DNA of 64,000 bases from Lautropia sp. (GTDB lineage Bacteria; Pseudomonadota; Gammaproteobacteria; Burkholderiales; Burkholderiaceae_E): positions 1 through 64,000 of the forward strand of contig JAUNKF010000010.1 of assembly GCA_030532895.1 (NCBI GenBank), read 5' to 3'. Below, in pieces: positions 19,414 to 29,184 of this stretch; within the stretch, counting starts at the first letter, position 1; every line of letters begins with the position of its first letter. Under the pieces are notes generated by a model that saw nothing but the letters and a program-made list of their open reading frames with translations, made no database searches and was not told the origin of the DNA. The translations under genes were made by a program, and so were the position numbers.

Positions 19414-20673
19414 ATGTCGTCGTTGTCATCGTTTGAGTGGTTCGTGGGATTGCGTTACACGCGCAGCGGTCGGCGTGCCGGCCAGAAGAATGGATTCATC
19501 TCCTTCATCTCGGCCTTGTCGGTGGCGGGCATTGCCCTCGGGGTGGCGGCCTTGATCATCGTGATGTCGGTGATGAACGGCTTTCAGAAGGAGGTGCGTG
19601 ACCGGATGCTGTCGGTGCTCTCGCATATCGAGGTCTATCAGATGGGAGGGCCGATGGACTGGCGGCCCTTGGCCGAGCGCCTGCAGGCAGAACCCCACAT
19701 CGTCGGGGCGGCACCTTTCGTGTCGGGGCAGGTGGTGCTGACACGGGATCAGACGGTACGCGGGGCGCTGGTGCGGGGGGTGGATCCTTCGGCGGAGCCG
19801 AGCGTGTCGGAGATTGCCGCTCAGGTGACCTCAGGCACGCTTGACGATCTGGCTCCTGGCGAATTCGGCATCATCATCGGCCGGGTGATGGCCACCCAGC
19901 TGGGTTTGCTGGAAGGGGATCGGCTCGCCCTGATCGCGCCGCAGGGCACGGTCACGCCGGCGGGTGTCACGCCACGAATGAAGCAATTCACCATCCGGGG
20001 TATCTTTGAATCGGGCCATTACGAGTATGACAGCACGCTGATCCTGATGAATCTGGACGATGCGGCGGTCTTCTTCAAGACGGGGGGCCCGATGGGCATC
20101 CGGCTCAAGACCGATGACATGCAGCAGGCGCCTGCCATTGGTGAGCAGCTGCAGGCCACACTCGGTCACGACTACCAGGTGCGCGACTGGTCGCAGGAGA
20201 ACCGGGTGTGGTTTGCCGCCGTGCAGGTCGAGAAGCGAATGATGTTCATCATTCTGACCCTGATCATCGCGGTGGCTGCCTTCAATCTGGTCTCGATGCT
20301 GGTGATGACGGTGACGGACAAGCGGGCCGACATCGCCATCCTGCGCACACTGGGGGCGTCATCGCGCTCGATCCTGTCGATCTTCATGGTGCAAGGCTCG
20401 CTCGTGGGCATTCTGGGCACACTGGCCGGGGTGACGCTGGGCGTGCTGGTCGCACTCAACATCGGGCCGTTGATGGGGGTATTGGAGAGCCTCTTCGGTT
20501 TTCGTCTGCTCCCGCCCGGCATTTATGTGATTTCGGCACTGCCCAGTGATCTTCGCTGGTCGGACGTGAGCTGGGTGGCCATCATTTCCTGCTTGTTGGC
20601 GCTGTTGGCCACCATTTATCCGAGCCTGCGTGCGGCGGCCGTCAAACCCGCGGAGGCGCTTCGCTACGAATGA
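19414..20673 (+). CDS. lolC: Lipoprotein-releasing ABC permease LolC/LolE
   Basis: A 419-residue inner membrane protein of the complex that extracts outer membrane lipoproteins and hands them to LolA. One N-terminal helix (about 25-50, [30 protein letters not shown]), a large periplasmic domain and three C-terminal helices, ending [11 protein letters not shown], match the LolC/E family. The ATG follows AGAGGG. It overlaps lolD by four bases. Only one permease gene is present here, so the complex may use a homodimer (LolF-like) or have its partner elsewhere. Confidence 0.93.
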   Translation: MSSLSSFEWFVGLRYTRSGRRAGQKNGFISFISALSVAGIALGVAALIIVMSVMNGFQKEVRDRMLSVLSHIEVYQMGGPMDWRPLAERLQAEPHIVGAAPFVSGQVVLTRDQTVRGALVRGVDPSAEPSVSEIAAQVTSGTLDDLAPGEFGIIIGRVMATQLGLLEGDRLALIAPQGTVTPAGVTPRMKQFTIRGIFESGHYEYDSTLILMNLDDAAVFFKTGGPMGIRLKTDDMQQAPAIGEQLQATLGHDYQVRDWSQENRVWFAAVQVEKRMMFIILTLIIAVAAFNLVSMLVMTVTDKRADIAILRTLGASSRSILSIFMVQGSLVGILGTLAGVTLGVLVALNIGPLMGVLESLFGFRLLPPGIYVISALPSDLRWSDVSWVAIISCLLALLATIYPSLRAAAVKPAEALRYE

Positions 20674-21452
20674 TGAATCAGCATGATCAGGGGCTGCCCG
20701 GGCGTGGGCAGCGCACGGTTGCAGGCACGGTGGGCGAGGTCATCGGGCAGGCACAGGCCAGCCAGCGCTCACCCATCCTCCAGTGCGAGGGCTTGGGCAA
20801 GCAATACCAGCAGGGCGACCGCACCATCGACATCCTGAGGCGGGTCGATTGCTGCGTGATGCCGGGCGAGGTCGTGGCGATCGTGGGCGCATCCGGCTCC
20901 GGCAAGAGCACGCTGCTTCACCTGCTCGGAGGGCTGGATCAGCCCTCGGCTGGCTGGGTGAGCGTGGCAGGTGTTCGACTGGATGCCTTGAATGAAACCG
21001 AGCGCGGCAGGTTGCGCAACCAGAAGTTGGGTTTCGTCTATCAGTTCCATCATTTGCTGGGCGAGTTCTCGGCGTTGGAGAATGTGACGATGCCGCTGCT
21101 GATTCGGGGCACGCCGAAGCCTGATGCACAGACGGCGGCACGTGAGATGCTGGGCCGGGTCGGGTTGTCGGCCCGCGTCGGGCACCGGCCCGGCGAGCTG
21201 TCGGGGGGCGAACGTCAGCGGGTGGCGCTGGCGCGAGCACTGGTCACGCAGCCCTGTTGCGTGTTGGCCGATGAGCCAACCGGTAACCTGGACGCTCAAA
21301 CGGCTGCAGGGGTGTTCGAGCTGCTGCAGTCCTTGACGCGTGCCGCCGGCACGGCGGTCATGATCGTGACGCACGATCTGGAGCTGGCCGCGAGAGCAGA
21401 TCGACGCCTCACGTTGAAGGAGGGCGTCTTGCTGGATGCCGACCGATGCTGA
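20670..21452 (+). CDS. lolD: Lipoprotein-releasing ABC ATPase LolD
   Basis: A 260-residue ATPase with Walker [10 protein letters not shown], signature [15 protein letters not shown], Walker [13 protein letters not shown] and IVTHD. It energises the LolC/E permease. About 35 residues before the ATPase fold (residues 1-35, polar) are extra compared with Escherichia coli LolD, so a later start cannot be excluded. Its 3' end overlaps tatD by seven bases, making lolC-lolD-tatD one operon. Confidence 0.93.
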   Translation: MMNQHDQGLPGRGQRTVAGTVGEVIGQAQASQRSPILQCEGLGKQYQQGDRTIDILRRVDCCVMPGEVVAIVGASGSGKSTLLHLLGGLDQPSAGWVSVAGVRLDALNETERGRLRNQKLGFVYQFHHLLGEFSALENVTMPLLIRGTPKPDAQTAAREMLGRVGLSARVGHRPGELSGGERQRVALARALVTQPCCVLADEPTGNLDAQTAAGVFELLQSLTRAAGTAVMIVTHDLELAARADRRLTLKEGVLLDADRC

Positions 21453-22246
21453 TCGACTCCCACTGCCATCTGGATGCGGCCGAGTTCGAGGCCGACCGTG
21501 ATGCCGTCTGGGCCAAGGCCCATGAGCAGGGGGTCTCGATGGTGGTGGTGCCAGCCGTGCATCGGGCCAACTGGCCTGCCGTTCAGGCGCTGGCCGAGCA
21601 GCATGAGGGGGTCTTCTTTGCGCTGGGCATTCATCCGCTATACGTGAACGAGACATCGACAGACGATCTGCAGGCGTTGAGCAGGCTTCTGACGACGCTA
21701 CGTGATCACCCACGCCTCGTCGGCATTGGTGAGATCGGTCTGGACTTCTTCGTGCCGGGGCTGGATCGTGGCTGGCAACAGCAGGTGTTCGAGGCGCAGC
21801 TTCGTCTGGCCCGTGATCTGGATCTGCCTGTCATCCTGCACAGCCGCCGGGCTGTTGATCAGGTCACGCGTGCGTTGCGGCGTTTCCGGCCAGCCGGCGG
21901 CATTGCCCATGCGTTCAATGGCAGTTCGCAGCAGGCCACGCAGCTGATCGCGCTGAAGATGGCACTGGGCTTTGGCGGTGCGATGACCTTCGAGCGGGCG
22001 CGCAACATCCGCCGACTGGCCAGCAGCTTGCCGGCAGAGTGCCTCGTGCTGGAGACCGATGCGCCGGACATCTCGCCGGCCTGGCTGCATCCGGGGCGCA
22101 ATGCACCTACCGAGCTGCCGCGAATCGCCGAGGTGCTGGCCGGCTTGCGGGGCTGGAGCTTGCTGGAGACGGCGCGTATCACCAGCGACAATGCCTGTCG
22201 CGTGTTGCCGCGTCTGCGTGAGAGCCAGACGCACCAGGCGTGGTGA
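21446..22246 (+). CDS. TatD-family metal-dependent hydrolase
   Basis: A 266-residue amidohydrolase-fold protein starting [14 protein letters not shown], with the metal ligands of the HxH motif, GEIGLDFF (Glu ligand), VILHSRRA and [13 protein letters not shown] (Asp ligand). The family includes TatD and YcfH, with DNase or D-aminoacyl-tRNA deacylase activity reported for some members. It overlaps lolD and is the last gene of that operon; a lol-tatD arrangement is common in proteobacteria. Confidence 0.9.
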   Translation: MLIDSHCHLDAAEFEADRDAVWAKAHEQGVSMVVVPAVHRANWPAVQALAEQHEGVFFALGIHPLYVNETSTDDLQALSRLLTTLRDHPRLVGIGEIGLDFFVPGLDRGWQQQVFEAQLRLARDLDLPVILHSRRAVDQVTRALRRFRPAGGIAHAFNGSSQQATQLIALKMALGFGGAMTFERARNIRRLASSLPAECLVLETDAPDISPAWLHPGRNAPTELPRIAEVLAGLRGWSLLETARITSDNACRVLPRLRESQTHQAW

Positions 22247-22659
22247 AGGCTGAACCGGTCTCTGTCGGACATGGTTCGGGGAGTGGCTTTGTCCGTTTGC
22301 GCCGATGGGGGTGAAGTGGCTTATGTCCGTGCCTGTGCGTGTGCGTGTGCGTGTGCCCACGATGATGCAACCTGGCTGCTGCCGAAGCGCTGGTGCCCGG
22401 ACACGCATCGGGGGCCTGAGGGGGGCGGACACGTGCCCGGCAGGCATTCGCTCGGCCGGGTCATGGCTGTACGCTGCAGGGACTGGAGACCCAATGCGCA
22501 TCCCTTCTTCAGAAGTTGCTTCAAAAGCAGCTGCAAGAGGCCGGTTTTGATCGGAAAGGCGTCGGGCCAGGAGGGCGGCCTGTCGGTATCGTGAAAAACT
22601 GCACTGTAACTTTCGTCACAGCCGCCGTTGGCGGCCGCTCATAAGATCACGCTTGACTT
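22247..22659. other. Intergenic region before the DUF1631 gene
   Basis: A 413-base gap without a supported gene. It contains a short GTGCGT-type repeat around 22333-22356, a TGTAA-N6-TCACA palindrome at 22605-22620 one base from the CRP consensus, and a GCCGCC-GTT-GGCGGC hairpin around 22621-22635. The palindrome could bind a CRP/FNR-family regulator; this is only a sequence match. Confidence 0.4.
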
Positions 22660-25116
22660 TTGACCCATATCATCCAGGGGCTGGCGTTGTCCTCTCGAAT
22701 CGATTCCTCTCTCTACCCCCGGCTGCACGAATTCGTGGCCGACCAGTTCAGCACCGTGGTGCTGAAGTTGCTGCCCGAGATTGCCGATGCGCTCTTGAGC
22801 CACGCAACCAATGGGCTGAAACCCAGTCTCACGGTGAAGCTGACTGAAACTGCACGGCTGTTGCGCGAAGAAGCGGCCGTTCGTGCCGAAATCGCGCTGG
22901 AGCACTTTGTGCGACTGCAACTCGACAGCGTGGGGGACGAGACGCTGATTGCCGCTGCCTCGGCCGATGACGGCCGGCGGCCGTTGCCGATGTCGGATGC
23001 CGCTCTCCTGGAGCAGATCCTCGCGCGAGAGCTGGCCAGCAGCATCCGCGCCGATTTTCATGGCACCTATCCGCATTATCTACGGCGTCTCGAAGCGCTC
23101 ACCGGCGACAGTCTGCGCGATGACGAGCACCCGCTGGGCGCCCGTGCGTTGTCATTGGCACTGATCTTCGCGCTCAAGCCCTTCAGTCATACGCAGCCCA
23201 TTTCCCTGCATCTTCGCCCGATCATTCTGGCCACGGCGGCCGAGCCGCTGGCCCGCCTGATCGCGGCCACCGACCAGAAGCTGATCCAGGCCGGTGTGTT
23301 GGCCGAAGAGCCGGCCGTCAGCCGTAAGCCACCACGGTACAAGGCGAGCGTGATGGGCGGCGCTCAGCGCAGCAGTGCCGGCAAGGGCGTGGATCCGTAT
23401 ATCGCGGATGGGCCGGCCGATCAGGTCGGGGGGACAGACGCGGGCAGCTCTTTCGTTCGCCATGCCTCGCGTCAGGTGTTGAACGATATTCGCGCCTCGG
23501 CCGTCATGGCCGAAAGCCCGGTGTCGGGTAGCCGTGCCAGACGCCAAGGTGGGTACCGACGGGCCGAGCAGCTGCCGCGCATCGATTCCCTTGAACGCGA
23601 TGCGGTGGCCTTTGCCCAGCAACATGATGTGACGCCCTACAGCCAGGAAGCACGTCACCTGTTTTTCCGGCAAATCCACGATCAGGTGGCGGCGGCAGGC
23701 GGGGAGACGGCGGCGCTGGCCATCATCGATCTGGTGCATGCACTCTTCGATTATTCGGCCGGTGATCGGCGCTTGCCCGAGGCGGCGCGCATCCTGCTCT
23801 GGCGTCTGCAGATGCCGGCCGTGACATTGGCCAGTCTGGATGCCGGGTATCTGGGTGACGACTCCCGCTCATTGCGTCGGTTGGTGGAGCAGCTGGCAGC
23901 CATTGCCATTGCCTATCCGGAAGAGATGCGCCCGAACAGGCCCCTCTATCAGCGCTTGCAAACCGTGGTGCGTGCGGTGGAAATCGTGGCCCACGCCTTT
24001 CACATCCGCAGCCAGGTGCTGTCGGAACAGGTGCAGAACGAATACAAGCGTGCCACGCGCGGCATGAAGCAGTTGCTGGCCAACATGGCACGCACACGGC
24101 AGGACATGCAGGCCGAAGTACGGCGCCAGCCCAATCGTCGGGATTATTCCCGCCGACCATCGCGCATGCGGGAGGCCACGCTGTCTGAAGATATCCGGCG
24201 TCTGCTGGATCACCGTCTGGGCGATTCCCGCGTACCGGAGTCGGTGTCGGTGTTCCTCCAGGATGTCTGGTTGCGGCATTTGCGAACCACGGCCTTGCGA
24301 GAAGGCTCAAGCAGCCATTCGTACCAGGTGGCGCTGAAGGTGGTTGATGACCTGTTGTGGACGCTGGGCAAGGAAGGTGCTGATCCGAAAGCACGTGATG
24401 AGCTGATCCAGTGCATTCCGCCGATGTTGCGGATGTTGACGGCCGGGATTGAGCAGGTCGGTGCCAAGGCTGAGGATTACAGCGCCTTCTTTGATGAGAT
24501 CTTCCTGATCCATCTGCGTCGCCTTCAAGGGCACGGAGGCTCCGCTGCCACGCTGATCGCGAGGGAAACGGGGTCGGCCAACACCGCTGTGCCAGAAGAC
24601 GACAGCTGGTCGACCCTGGTACGTGCGGCAGGTATCGAGGCCAAGCCATCAGATGCCCGGCATTCGGCCAGCTGGCCGACCATTCAAGCGGTGTCCGATC
24701 CTTCCCGCCCGGCGCTTGGCTGGCGTGAACCCGTCAGGCGGGGCGGTGCACCGGAAACCACCTTTGCTGGTGCGGGTGAGAGCACGAATGACCCGAGCAT
24801 GGATGCCTGCAGTGCGGCAGCCGCTTCTGCGCGTTTGCAAGGCATCATTGCCAGTACGCCCATGGACGATCTTTCATCCTTCCCGACACGACTGGCCGTG
24901 CCCACCGACAATTTTGCCGAGGCTTTCCGGCCGGGACAGTGGTTGGAGCTGGTCGGGCGAGACGGTCGATCGACCTTCGCCAAGGCCGTATGGCTGAACG
25001 AACGGCGGACGATGGTGCTGCTTTTGCTCAAACAGCCGGGGCAACGCATCATGACGCGCCAGATCAGCTCGTTGATGAAGCGGGTACGGCAAGGCCGTCT
25101 GTATGCCGTGGTTTGA
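22660..25116 (+). CDS. DUF1631 family protein
   Basis: An 818-residue largely helical protein of the DUF1631 family, common in Burkholderiales and Pseudomonas relatives and of unknown function. Recognisable parts are the N-terminal block LYPRLHEFVADQFSTVVLKL, a central helical region with many Arg and Glu residues and a C-terminal small domain (FRPGQWLELVGRDGRSTFAK) that resembles a PilZ-like barrel. The first possible start is TTG 22660; TTG 22687 has a better ribosome site (CAGGGG). No membrane segments are visible. It is transcribed alone. Confidence 0.8.
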   Translation: MTHIIQGLALSSRIDSSLYPRLHEFVADQFSTVVLKLLPEIADALLSHATNGLKPSLTVKLTETARLLREEAAVRAEIALEHFVRLQLDSVGDETLIAAASADDGRRPLPMSDAALLEQILARELASSIRADFHGTYPHYLRRLEALTGDSLRDDEHPLGARALSLALIFALKPFSHTQPISLHLRPIILATAAEPLARLIAATDQKLIQAGVLAEEPAVSRKPPRYKASVMGGAQRSSAGKGVDPYIADGPADQVGGTDAGSSFVRHASRQVLNDIRASAVMAESPVSGSRARRQGGYRRAEQLPRIDSLERDAVAFAQQHDVTPYSQEARHLFFRQIHDQVAAAGGETAALAIIDLVHALFDYSAGDRRLPEAARILLWRLQMPAVTLASLDAGYLGDDSRSLRRLVEQLAAIAIAYPEEMRPNRPLYQRLQTVVRAVEIVAHAFHIRSQVLSEQVQNEYKRATRGMKQLLANMARTRQDMQAEVRRQPNRRDYSRRPSRMREATLSEDIRRLLDHRLGDSRVPESVSVFLQDVWLRHLRTTALREGSSSHSYQVALKVVDDLLWTLGKEGADPKARDELIQCIPPMLRMLTAGIEQVGAKAEDYSAFFDEIFLIHLRRLQGHGGSAATLIARETGSANTAVPEDDSWSTLVRAAGIEAKPSDARHSASWPTIQAVSDPSRPALGWREPVRRGGAPETTFAGAGESTNDPSMDACSAAAASARLQGIIASTPMDDLSSFPTRLAVPTDNFAEAFRPGQWLELVGRDGRSTFAKAVWLNERRTMVLLLLKQPGQRIMTRQISSLMKRVRQGRLYAVV

Positions 25117-25142
25117 TTCGGGTCAAAAAAATCGGAGACCGC

Positions 25143-25170
25143 TTGCATTCGATTTTTTTGTGTATATAAT
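25143..25170 (+). promoter_or_regulatory. Sigma-70 promoter for tRNA-Val
   Basis: TTGCAT at 25143-25148 and a perfect TATAAT at 25165-25170 are separated by 16 bases. The tRNA begins 81 bases after the -10 box. Confidence 0.75.
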
Positions 25171-25187
25171 GCCAATCTTTCCTGCAG

Positions 25188-25240
25188 CGCGGTGTGTTCG
25201 GGTCGGGCATCAAGCCCGGAGGTTTGAAAACTACCGCGCC
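25188..25240 (+). other. Stem-loop in the tRNA-Val leader
   Basis: GCGCGGT near 25188 pairs with ACCGCGC near 25233, enclosing a second hairpin CGGGC-ATCAA-GCCCG. This folded leader lies between the promoter and the mature tRNA and may guide processing. Confidence 0.45.
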
Positions 25241-25250
25241 AGACAGCAGG

Positions 25251-25327
25251 AGGCGCGTAGCTCAGTTGGTTAGAGCACCACCTTGACATGGTGGGGGTCG
25301 TTGGTTCGAATCCAATCGCGCCTACCA
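25251..25327 (+). tRNA. tRNA-Val (anticodon GAC)
   Basis: A full cloverleaf is visible: acceptor AGGCGCG pairs with CGCGCCT, the anticodon stem CCACC/GGTGG holds loop TTGACAT with GAC at 25285-25287, and the T arm has loop TTCGAAT. The CCA end is encoded (25325-25327). Confidence 0.97.
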
Positions 25328-25483
25328 CATTCCAACGGCTTGCAGCTTCGGTTGCAGGCCGTTTTCGTTTTGGCATGTTTGGCTTGCTTGCTCCGGTCGG
25401 CTTGTGACTTTGACGCCTGTCAGGGCTCGATGGCCGTCTGACAGGCGGGTGTGGCGCGTAGCGTGTGCGGCCATGTCTGCCAA

Positions 25484-25512
25484 TTGTGACCCTTGCCACA
25501 GGCTGTGATAAT
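25484..25512 (+). promoter_or_regulatory. Candidate promoter for the thrS block
   Basis: TTGTGA at 25484-25489 and GATAAT at 25507-25512 are spaced by 17 bases and the -10 is preceded by TGT (extended -10 like). The thrS start lies 35 bases downstream. Confidence 0.5.
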
Positions 25513-25547
25513 CTCGACAGCTTTGGCATCCCTTTTCTTCTTTCGTC

Positions 25548-27455
25548 GTGCCCATTATTTCCTTGCCGGACGGCTCAGCGCGCCGTTTCGATGATGTCGT
25601 GACGGTGGCCCAGCTGGCCGCCGATATTGGTCCAGGTCTTGCCAAAGCTGCCATTGCCGGCAAGGTGAATGGCAAGCTGGTCGACCTGTCCTTTCCCATT
25701 ACCCAGGACAGTCAGGTGTCAATCCTGACCGATCGTGATCCCGAGGGGCTGGACATCATCCGGCATTCGACGGCTCATCTGATGGCTTATGCCGTGAAGG
25801 ATCTGTTCCCCGAGGCGCAGGTCACCATCGGCCCTGTCATCGAAAACGGCTTTTATTACGACTTCGCCTACAAACGTCCGTTCACACCTGAAGATCTGGT
25901 GGCGATCGAGAAGCGGATGCACGAGCTGGCCAAGCTGAACGAGGCTGTCGTGCGTGAGGAGTGGGATCGCGAAGAGGCCGTCAAGTATTTTGAATCGGTG
26001 GGCGAGAAGTACAAGGCCGAGATCATCGCCTCCATTCCGGCTGATGAGGGCATCAGCTTCTACCGTGAAGGCCGTTTCGTCGATCTGTGCCGTGGGCCGC
26101 ATGTGCCGGCCACGGGCAAGCTGAAGGTCTTCAAGCTGATGAAGGTGGCGGGTGCCTACTGGCGCGGCGACTCGAACAACGAGATGCTGCAACGCATCTA
26201 CGGCACGGCCTGGGCGAAGAAGGATGAGCAGGACGCTTATCTGCACATGTTGGCCGAGGCCGAAAAGCGGGATCATCGCAAGCTCGGCAAGGAACTCGAT
26301 CTGTTCCATACGCAGAGCGAGGCACCGGGCATGGTCTTCTGGCACCCGAAAGGCTGGGTGATCTGGCAGCAGATCGAGCAGTACATCCGTTCGGTCTATC
26401 GTGATAGTGGCTATCAGGAAGTGAAGTGCCCACAGATTCTGGACGTGGATCTGTGGCGTCGCTCCGGCCACTGGGACAATTACAAGGAAAACATGTTCTT
26501 CTCGGAAAGCGAGAAGCGGGAGTACGCGGTCAAGCCGATGAATTGTCCGGGCCATGTCCAGGTTTTCAATTCGTCTCTGCGCAGCTACCGTGATCTGCCG
26601 CTGCGCTATGCCGAGTTCGGTTCTTGTCACCGTAACGAACCCTCCGGGGCCTTGCACGGCATCATGCGGGTGAGAGGCTTCACCCAGGATGATGGCCACA
26701 TCTTCTGTACGGAGGATCAGGTCGAGGCCGAGGTGACGGCTTTCCATCAGCAGGCGATGGCGGTTTACAAGGACTTCGGCTTTGATCAGGTGGCCGTCAA
26801 ACTTGCGCTGCGGCCTGAGCAGCGGCTTGGCACCGACGAAGCCTGGGATCGTGCCGAAAACGCGCTGCGTGCCGCTTTGGCCGCTTGCGATGTGCAGTGG
26901 GAGGAGCTGCCGGGTGAGGGTGCCTTCTATGGTCCGAAGATTGAATACCATCTGAAGGATTCGATTGGCCGGCCCTGGCAGGTGGGCACCATCCAGTATG
27001 ACCCGATGATGCCTGAGCGTCTGGATGCCGAGTATGTGGCCGATGACAACAGTCGTCAGCGCCCGATCATGTTGCACCGTGCCATCGTCGGGTCACTGGA
27101 GCGCTTCATCGGCATCCTCATCGAGAACCATGCGGGCGCCATGCCGCTGTGGCTCTCGCCCGTTCAGGTGGCCGTGCTGACCATCACCGACGCCCAAGCC
27201 GAGTATGCCGAAGAGATCCGGCAACGGCTGATAAAACAAGGGTTTAGGGTTATTTCGGATTTGCGGGCCGACAAGATCGGCTATAAAATCCGTGAACATA
27301 GTTTGCAAAAAATTCCGTATCTCGTCGTGGTTGGCGAGAAGGATTTGCAGGCTCAGCGTCTGTCGGTTCGTGCCCGTGGCGGCAAGGATCTGGGCAGCAT
27401 GACGCTGGATGAGTTTGCCGCCCTGTTGGCGCAGCAAGTTGCCAGCAAGCAGTAG
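25548..27455 (+). CDS. thrS: Threonyl-tRNA synthetase
   Basis: A 635-residue class II synthetase. It starts with a TGS domain ([16 protein letters not shown]), then the editing domain with the HSTAHL motif near residue 70 and [10 protein letters not shown] near 180, the catalytic core ([19 protein letters not shown], class II motif 3 near 510) and a C-terminal anticodon-binding domain. The start is GTG without a clear ribosome site. It heads the conserved thrS-infC-rpmI-rplT-pheST set. Confidence 0.97.
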   Translation: MPIISLPDGSARRFDDVVTVAQLAADIGPGLAKAAIAGKVNGKLVDLSFPITQDSQVSILTDRDPEGLDIIRHSTAHLMAYAVKDLFPEAQVTIGPVIENGFYYDFAYKRPFTPEDLVAIEKRMHELAKLNEAVVREEWDREEAVKYFESVGEKYKAEIIASIPADEGISFYREGRFVDLCRGPHVPATGKLKVFKLMKVAGAYWRGDSNNEMLQRIYGTAWAKKDEQDAYLHMLAEAEKRDHRKLGKELDLFHTQSEAPGMVFWHPKGWVIWQQIEQYIRSVYRDSGYQEVKCPQILDVDLWRRSGHWDNYKENMFFSESEKREYAVKPMNCPGHVQVFNSSLRSYRDLPLRYAEFGSCHRNEPSGALHGIMRVRGFTQDDGHIFCTEDQVEAEVTAFHQQAMAVYKDFGFDQVAVKLALRPEQRLGTDEAWDRAENALRAALAACDVQWEELPGEGAFYGPKIEYHLKDSIGRPWQVGTIQYDPMMPERLDAEYVADDNSRQRPIMLHRAIVGSLERFIGILIENHAGAMPLWLSPVQVAVLTITDAQAEYAEEIRQRLIKQGFRVISDLRADKIGYKIREHSLQKIPYLVVVGEKDLQAQRLSVRARGGKDLGSMTLDEFAALLAQQVASKQ

Positions 27456-27541
27456 GTCAGGGGGTTGCTGTCAGACACGTTTCAAGCAAAGCCCTGTCTG
27501 GCAGCAAGACATTTTGTGTTATCCATTCGGAGATTATCAGC

Positions 27542-28063
27542 ATCGCTACCGAACGCAACCACCGTTTGAATGGTGAGATCAACGCGCCCGAGGTTCGGCT
27601 TCTGGGCAAGGACAACGAGCAGCTTGGCGTTTTCCGCCTGGGTGAGGCACGTCGCATGGCCGAAGAGGCTGATGTCGACCTGGTCGAGATTGCCCCCAAT
27701 GCCAATCCGCCGGTTTGCCGGCTGATGGATTACGGCAAGTTCCGTTATCAGGAACAGAAGCGAGCAGCGGAGGCCAAGGCCAAGCAGAAGATCGTTCAGA
27801 TCAAGGAAGTGAAATTCCGCCCGCAGACCGATGATGGCGACTATGCGATCAAGCTGCGCAACATGATCGGCTTTCTGCAAGATGGCGACAAGGTCAAGAT
27901 CACGCTGCGTTTTCGTGGTCGGGAAATGGCTCACCAGGAGTTTGGTGTCCGCCTGCTTGAGCGCGTCCGCAATGACATCGAAGAAGTGGGCGTGGTCGAG
28001 TCGATGCCCCGTCTGGAAGGTCGCCAGATGGTGATGATGGTGGCACCGAAGAAGAAGAAATGA
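27542..28063 (+). CDS. infC: Translation initiation factor IF-3, with AUC start codon
   Basis: IF3 binds the 30S subunit and checks start codons. The family-typical N terminus [21 protein letters not shown] is encoded from an ATC at 27542, with GGAG nine bases upstream (27529-27532). No ATG, GTG or better-placed start exists; a TTG at 27566 would remove conserved residues. Non-standard AUU/AUC starts of infC are known to support autorepression because IF3 discriminates against them. The product has 173 residues with [14 protein letters not shown] and the basic linker and C-terminal domains intact. Confidence 0.93.
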   Translation: MATERNHRLNGEINAPEVRLLGKDNEQLGVFRLGEARRMAEEADVDLVEIAPNANPPVCRLMDYGKFRYQEQKRAAEAKAKQKIVQIKEVKFRPQTDDGDYAIKLRNMIGFLQDGDKVKITLRFRGREMAHQEFGVRLLERVRNDIEEVGVVESMPRLEGRQMVMMVAPKKKK

Positions 28064-28461
28064 GCGGCTTGGGCTTGAGTGCAGAGGCGCTGCCAGAGAG
28101 GCACGCGCTGTCAGTGTTTCACACTTCCCCAAGCCCATGTCTCCCATCTATGCCGTCTCTCCCGTCTTCTTGAGCGTTTCTCCTCGGTGCTGGCATGAGC
28201 AGTCGCCACGCTGGCTGCTCATGTTGCTGGCGTACCGGATCCTATGAGGCCGCCCCATGTGGCCTTTGTCGTGTGGGCCTTGGTACCTGTACAGCTTCGG
28301 CTGGTGTTTGCACGGGCTTTGATGCGCAAGAATTGCGAGTTTCTGAAGGCCGTGCTATATTCTCAAGCTTACTTCTGAACGTCGGGCGGGTTGTAGAAGC
28401 GCTTCGGGGTGCCAACCTGAAGCCACCTGGATCGGGCGCAGAAGCAAGTGCAGAGATCTTT
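28064..28461 (+). other. Long infC-rpmI spacer
   Basis: A 398-base gap, much longer than usual between infC and rpmI. TGGGCTTG (28070-28077) can pair with CAAGCCCA (28130-28137) just after infC. A promoter lies at 28333-28361. The last 100 bases before rpmI contain GAAGCGCTTC and other small stems. An in-frame open stretch runs upstream of rpmI but has no support as coding sequence. The region is a candidate leader for autogenous control by L20. Confidence 0.5.
28333..28361 (+). promoter_or_regulatory. Promoter for rpmI-rplT-pheST
   Basis: TTGCGA (28333-28338) and TATATT (28356-28361) are separated by 17 bases, and the -10 is preceded by TGC (extended -10). It lies about 100 bases upstream of rpmI. 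Confidence 0.65.
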
Positions 28462-28659
28462 ATGTCGAAGATGAAAACCAAAAAGAGCGCGGCCAAGCGG
28501 TTTCGCGTTCGTCCGGGCGGCACTGTCAAGCGCGGCCAGGCTTTCAAGCGTCATATCCTGACGAAGAAAACCACCAAGAACAAGCGTCACCTGCGGGGTG
28601 CGGTCAACGTGCATGAGGCCGATACCAACAGCATCCGCGCGATGATGCCCTACGCTTGA
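28462..28659 (+). CDS. rpmI: 50S ribosomal protein L35
   Basis: A 65-residue basic protein, [20 protein letters not shown] at its start and [10 protein letters not shown] at its end, standard for L35. The start ATG 28462 is fixed by homology; the frame stays open upstream but without family similarity. It is followed 28 bases later by rplT. Confidence 0.97.
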   Translation: MSKMKTKKSAAKRFRVRPGGTVKRGQAFKRHILTKKTTKNKRHLRGAVNVHEADTNSIRAMMPYA

Positions 28660-28687
28660 TTCCTTGACCGAACCGGAGTTTTAAAAG

Positions 28688-29056
28688 ATGCCACGAGTCA
28701 AAAGAGGGGTCACCGCGCGTGCCCGTCACAAGAAAGTCATCGATCAGGCCAAGGGTTACCGCGGCCGTCGCAAGAATGTATACCGCGTAGCCAAAGAAGC
28801 GGTGATGCGGGCAGGCCAATACGCCTACCGTGATCGTCGCAATCGTAAACGCGTCTTCCGTGCGTTGTGGATCACCCGTATCAACGCCGCCGTGCGTGAA
28901 TATGGCCTGACCTACAGCGTCTTCATGAATGGTTTGCTGAAGGCAGACATCGCCCTCGACCGCAAGGTGCTGGCCGAGATGGCGGTGAATGACAAGCCGG
29001 CTTTCAGCGCGATCGTCGAGCAGGTCAAATCGACCCTGGGCGCCGCTGCGGCTTGA
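28688..29056 (+). CDS. rplT: 50S ribosomal protein L20
   Basis: A 122-residue basic helical protein ([20 protein letters not shown] at its start), with [18 protein letters not shown] in the middle, typical of L20, which binds 23S rRNA early in assembly and in enteric bacteria represses its own operon. GGAG is eight bases before the ATG. It is followed by an attenuator-like terminator before pheS. Confidence 0.98.
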   Translation: MPRVKRGVTARARHKKVIDQAKGYRGRRKNVYRVAKEAVMRAGQYAYRDRRNRKRVFRALWITRINAAVREYGLTYSVFMNGLLKADIALDRKVLAEMAVNDKPAFSAIVEQVKSTLGAAAA

Positions 29057-29098
29057 TATTCATTCTGTTGTAGCCTGATACGCCAGCCATGGCGTCTG

Positions 29099-29152
29099 AC
29101 GGGGGTTGATGGCGGTGTCGAGGATTCGGCGCCCCGCATCAGCCCCCGTTTT
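29099..29152 (+). terminator. Attenuator-like terminator between rplT and pheS
   Basis: ACGGGGGTTGATG (29099-29111) pairs with CATCAGCCCCCGT (29137-29149), a 13-base stem with one wobble pair, followed by a run of four T. A smaller stem ACGCCA/TGGCGT sits just upstream (29080-29095). The position matches the pheST attenuator of Escherichia coli, but no phenylalanine-rich leader peptide is evident. Confidence 0.65.
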
Positions 29153-29184
29153 ACATGCGGCGTGCAGATGAGGGAATTGGTGGG

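Noticed and set aside
22333..22356. GTGCGT repeats as a CRISPR or phase-variable array
   Set aside because: The unit is only six bases, the array is short, and it lies outside any gene.
28195..28461. N-terminal extension of L35 in the open frame upstream of rpmI
   Set aside because: L35 has about 65 residues in all bacteria and the promoter lies inside this stretch.
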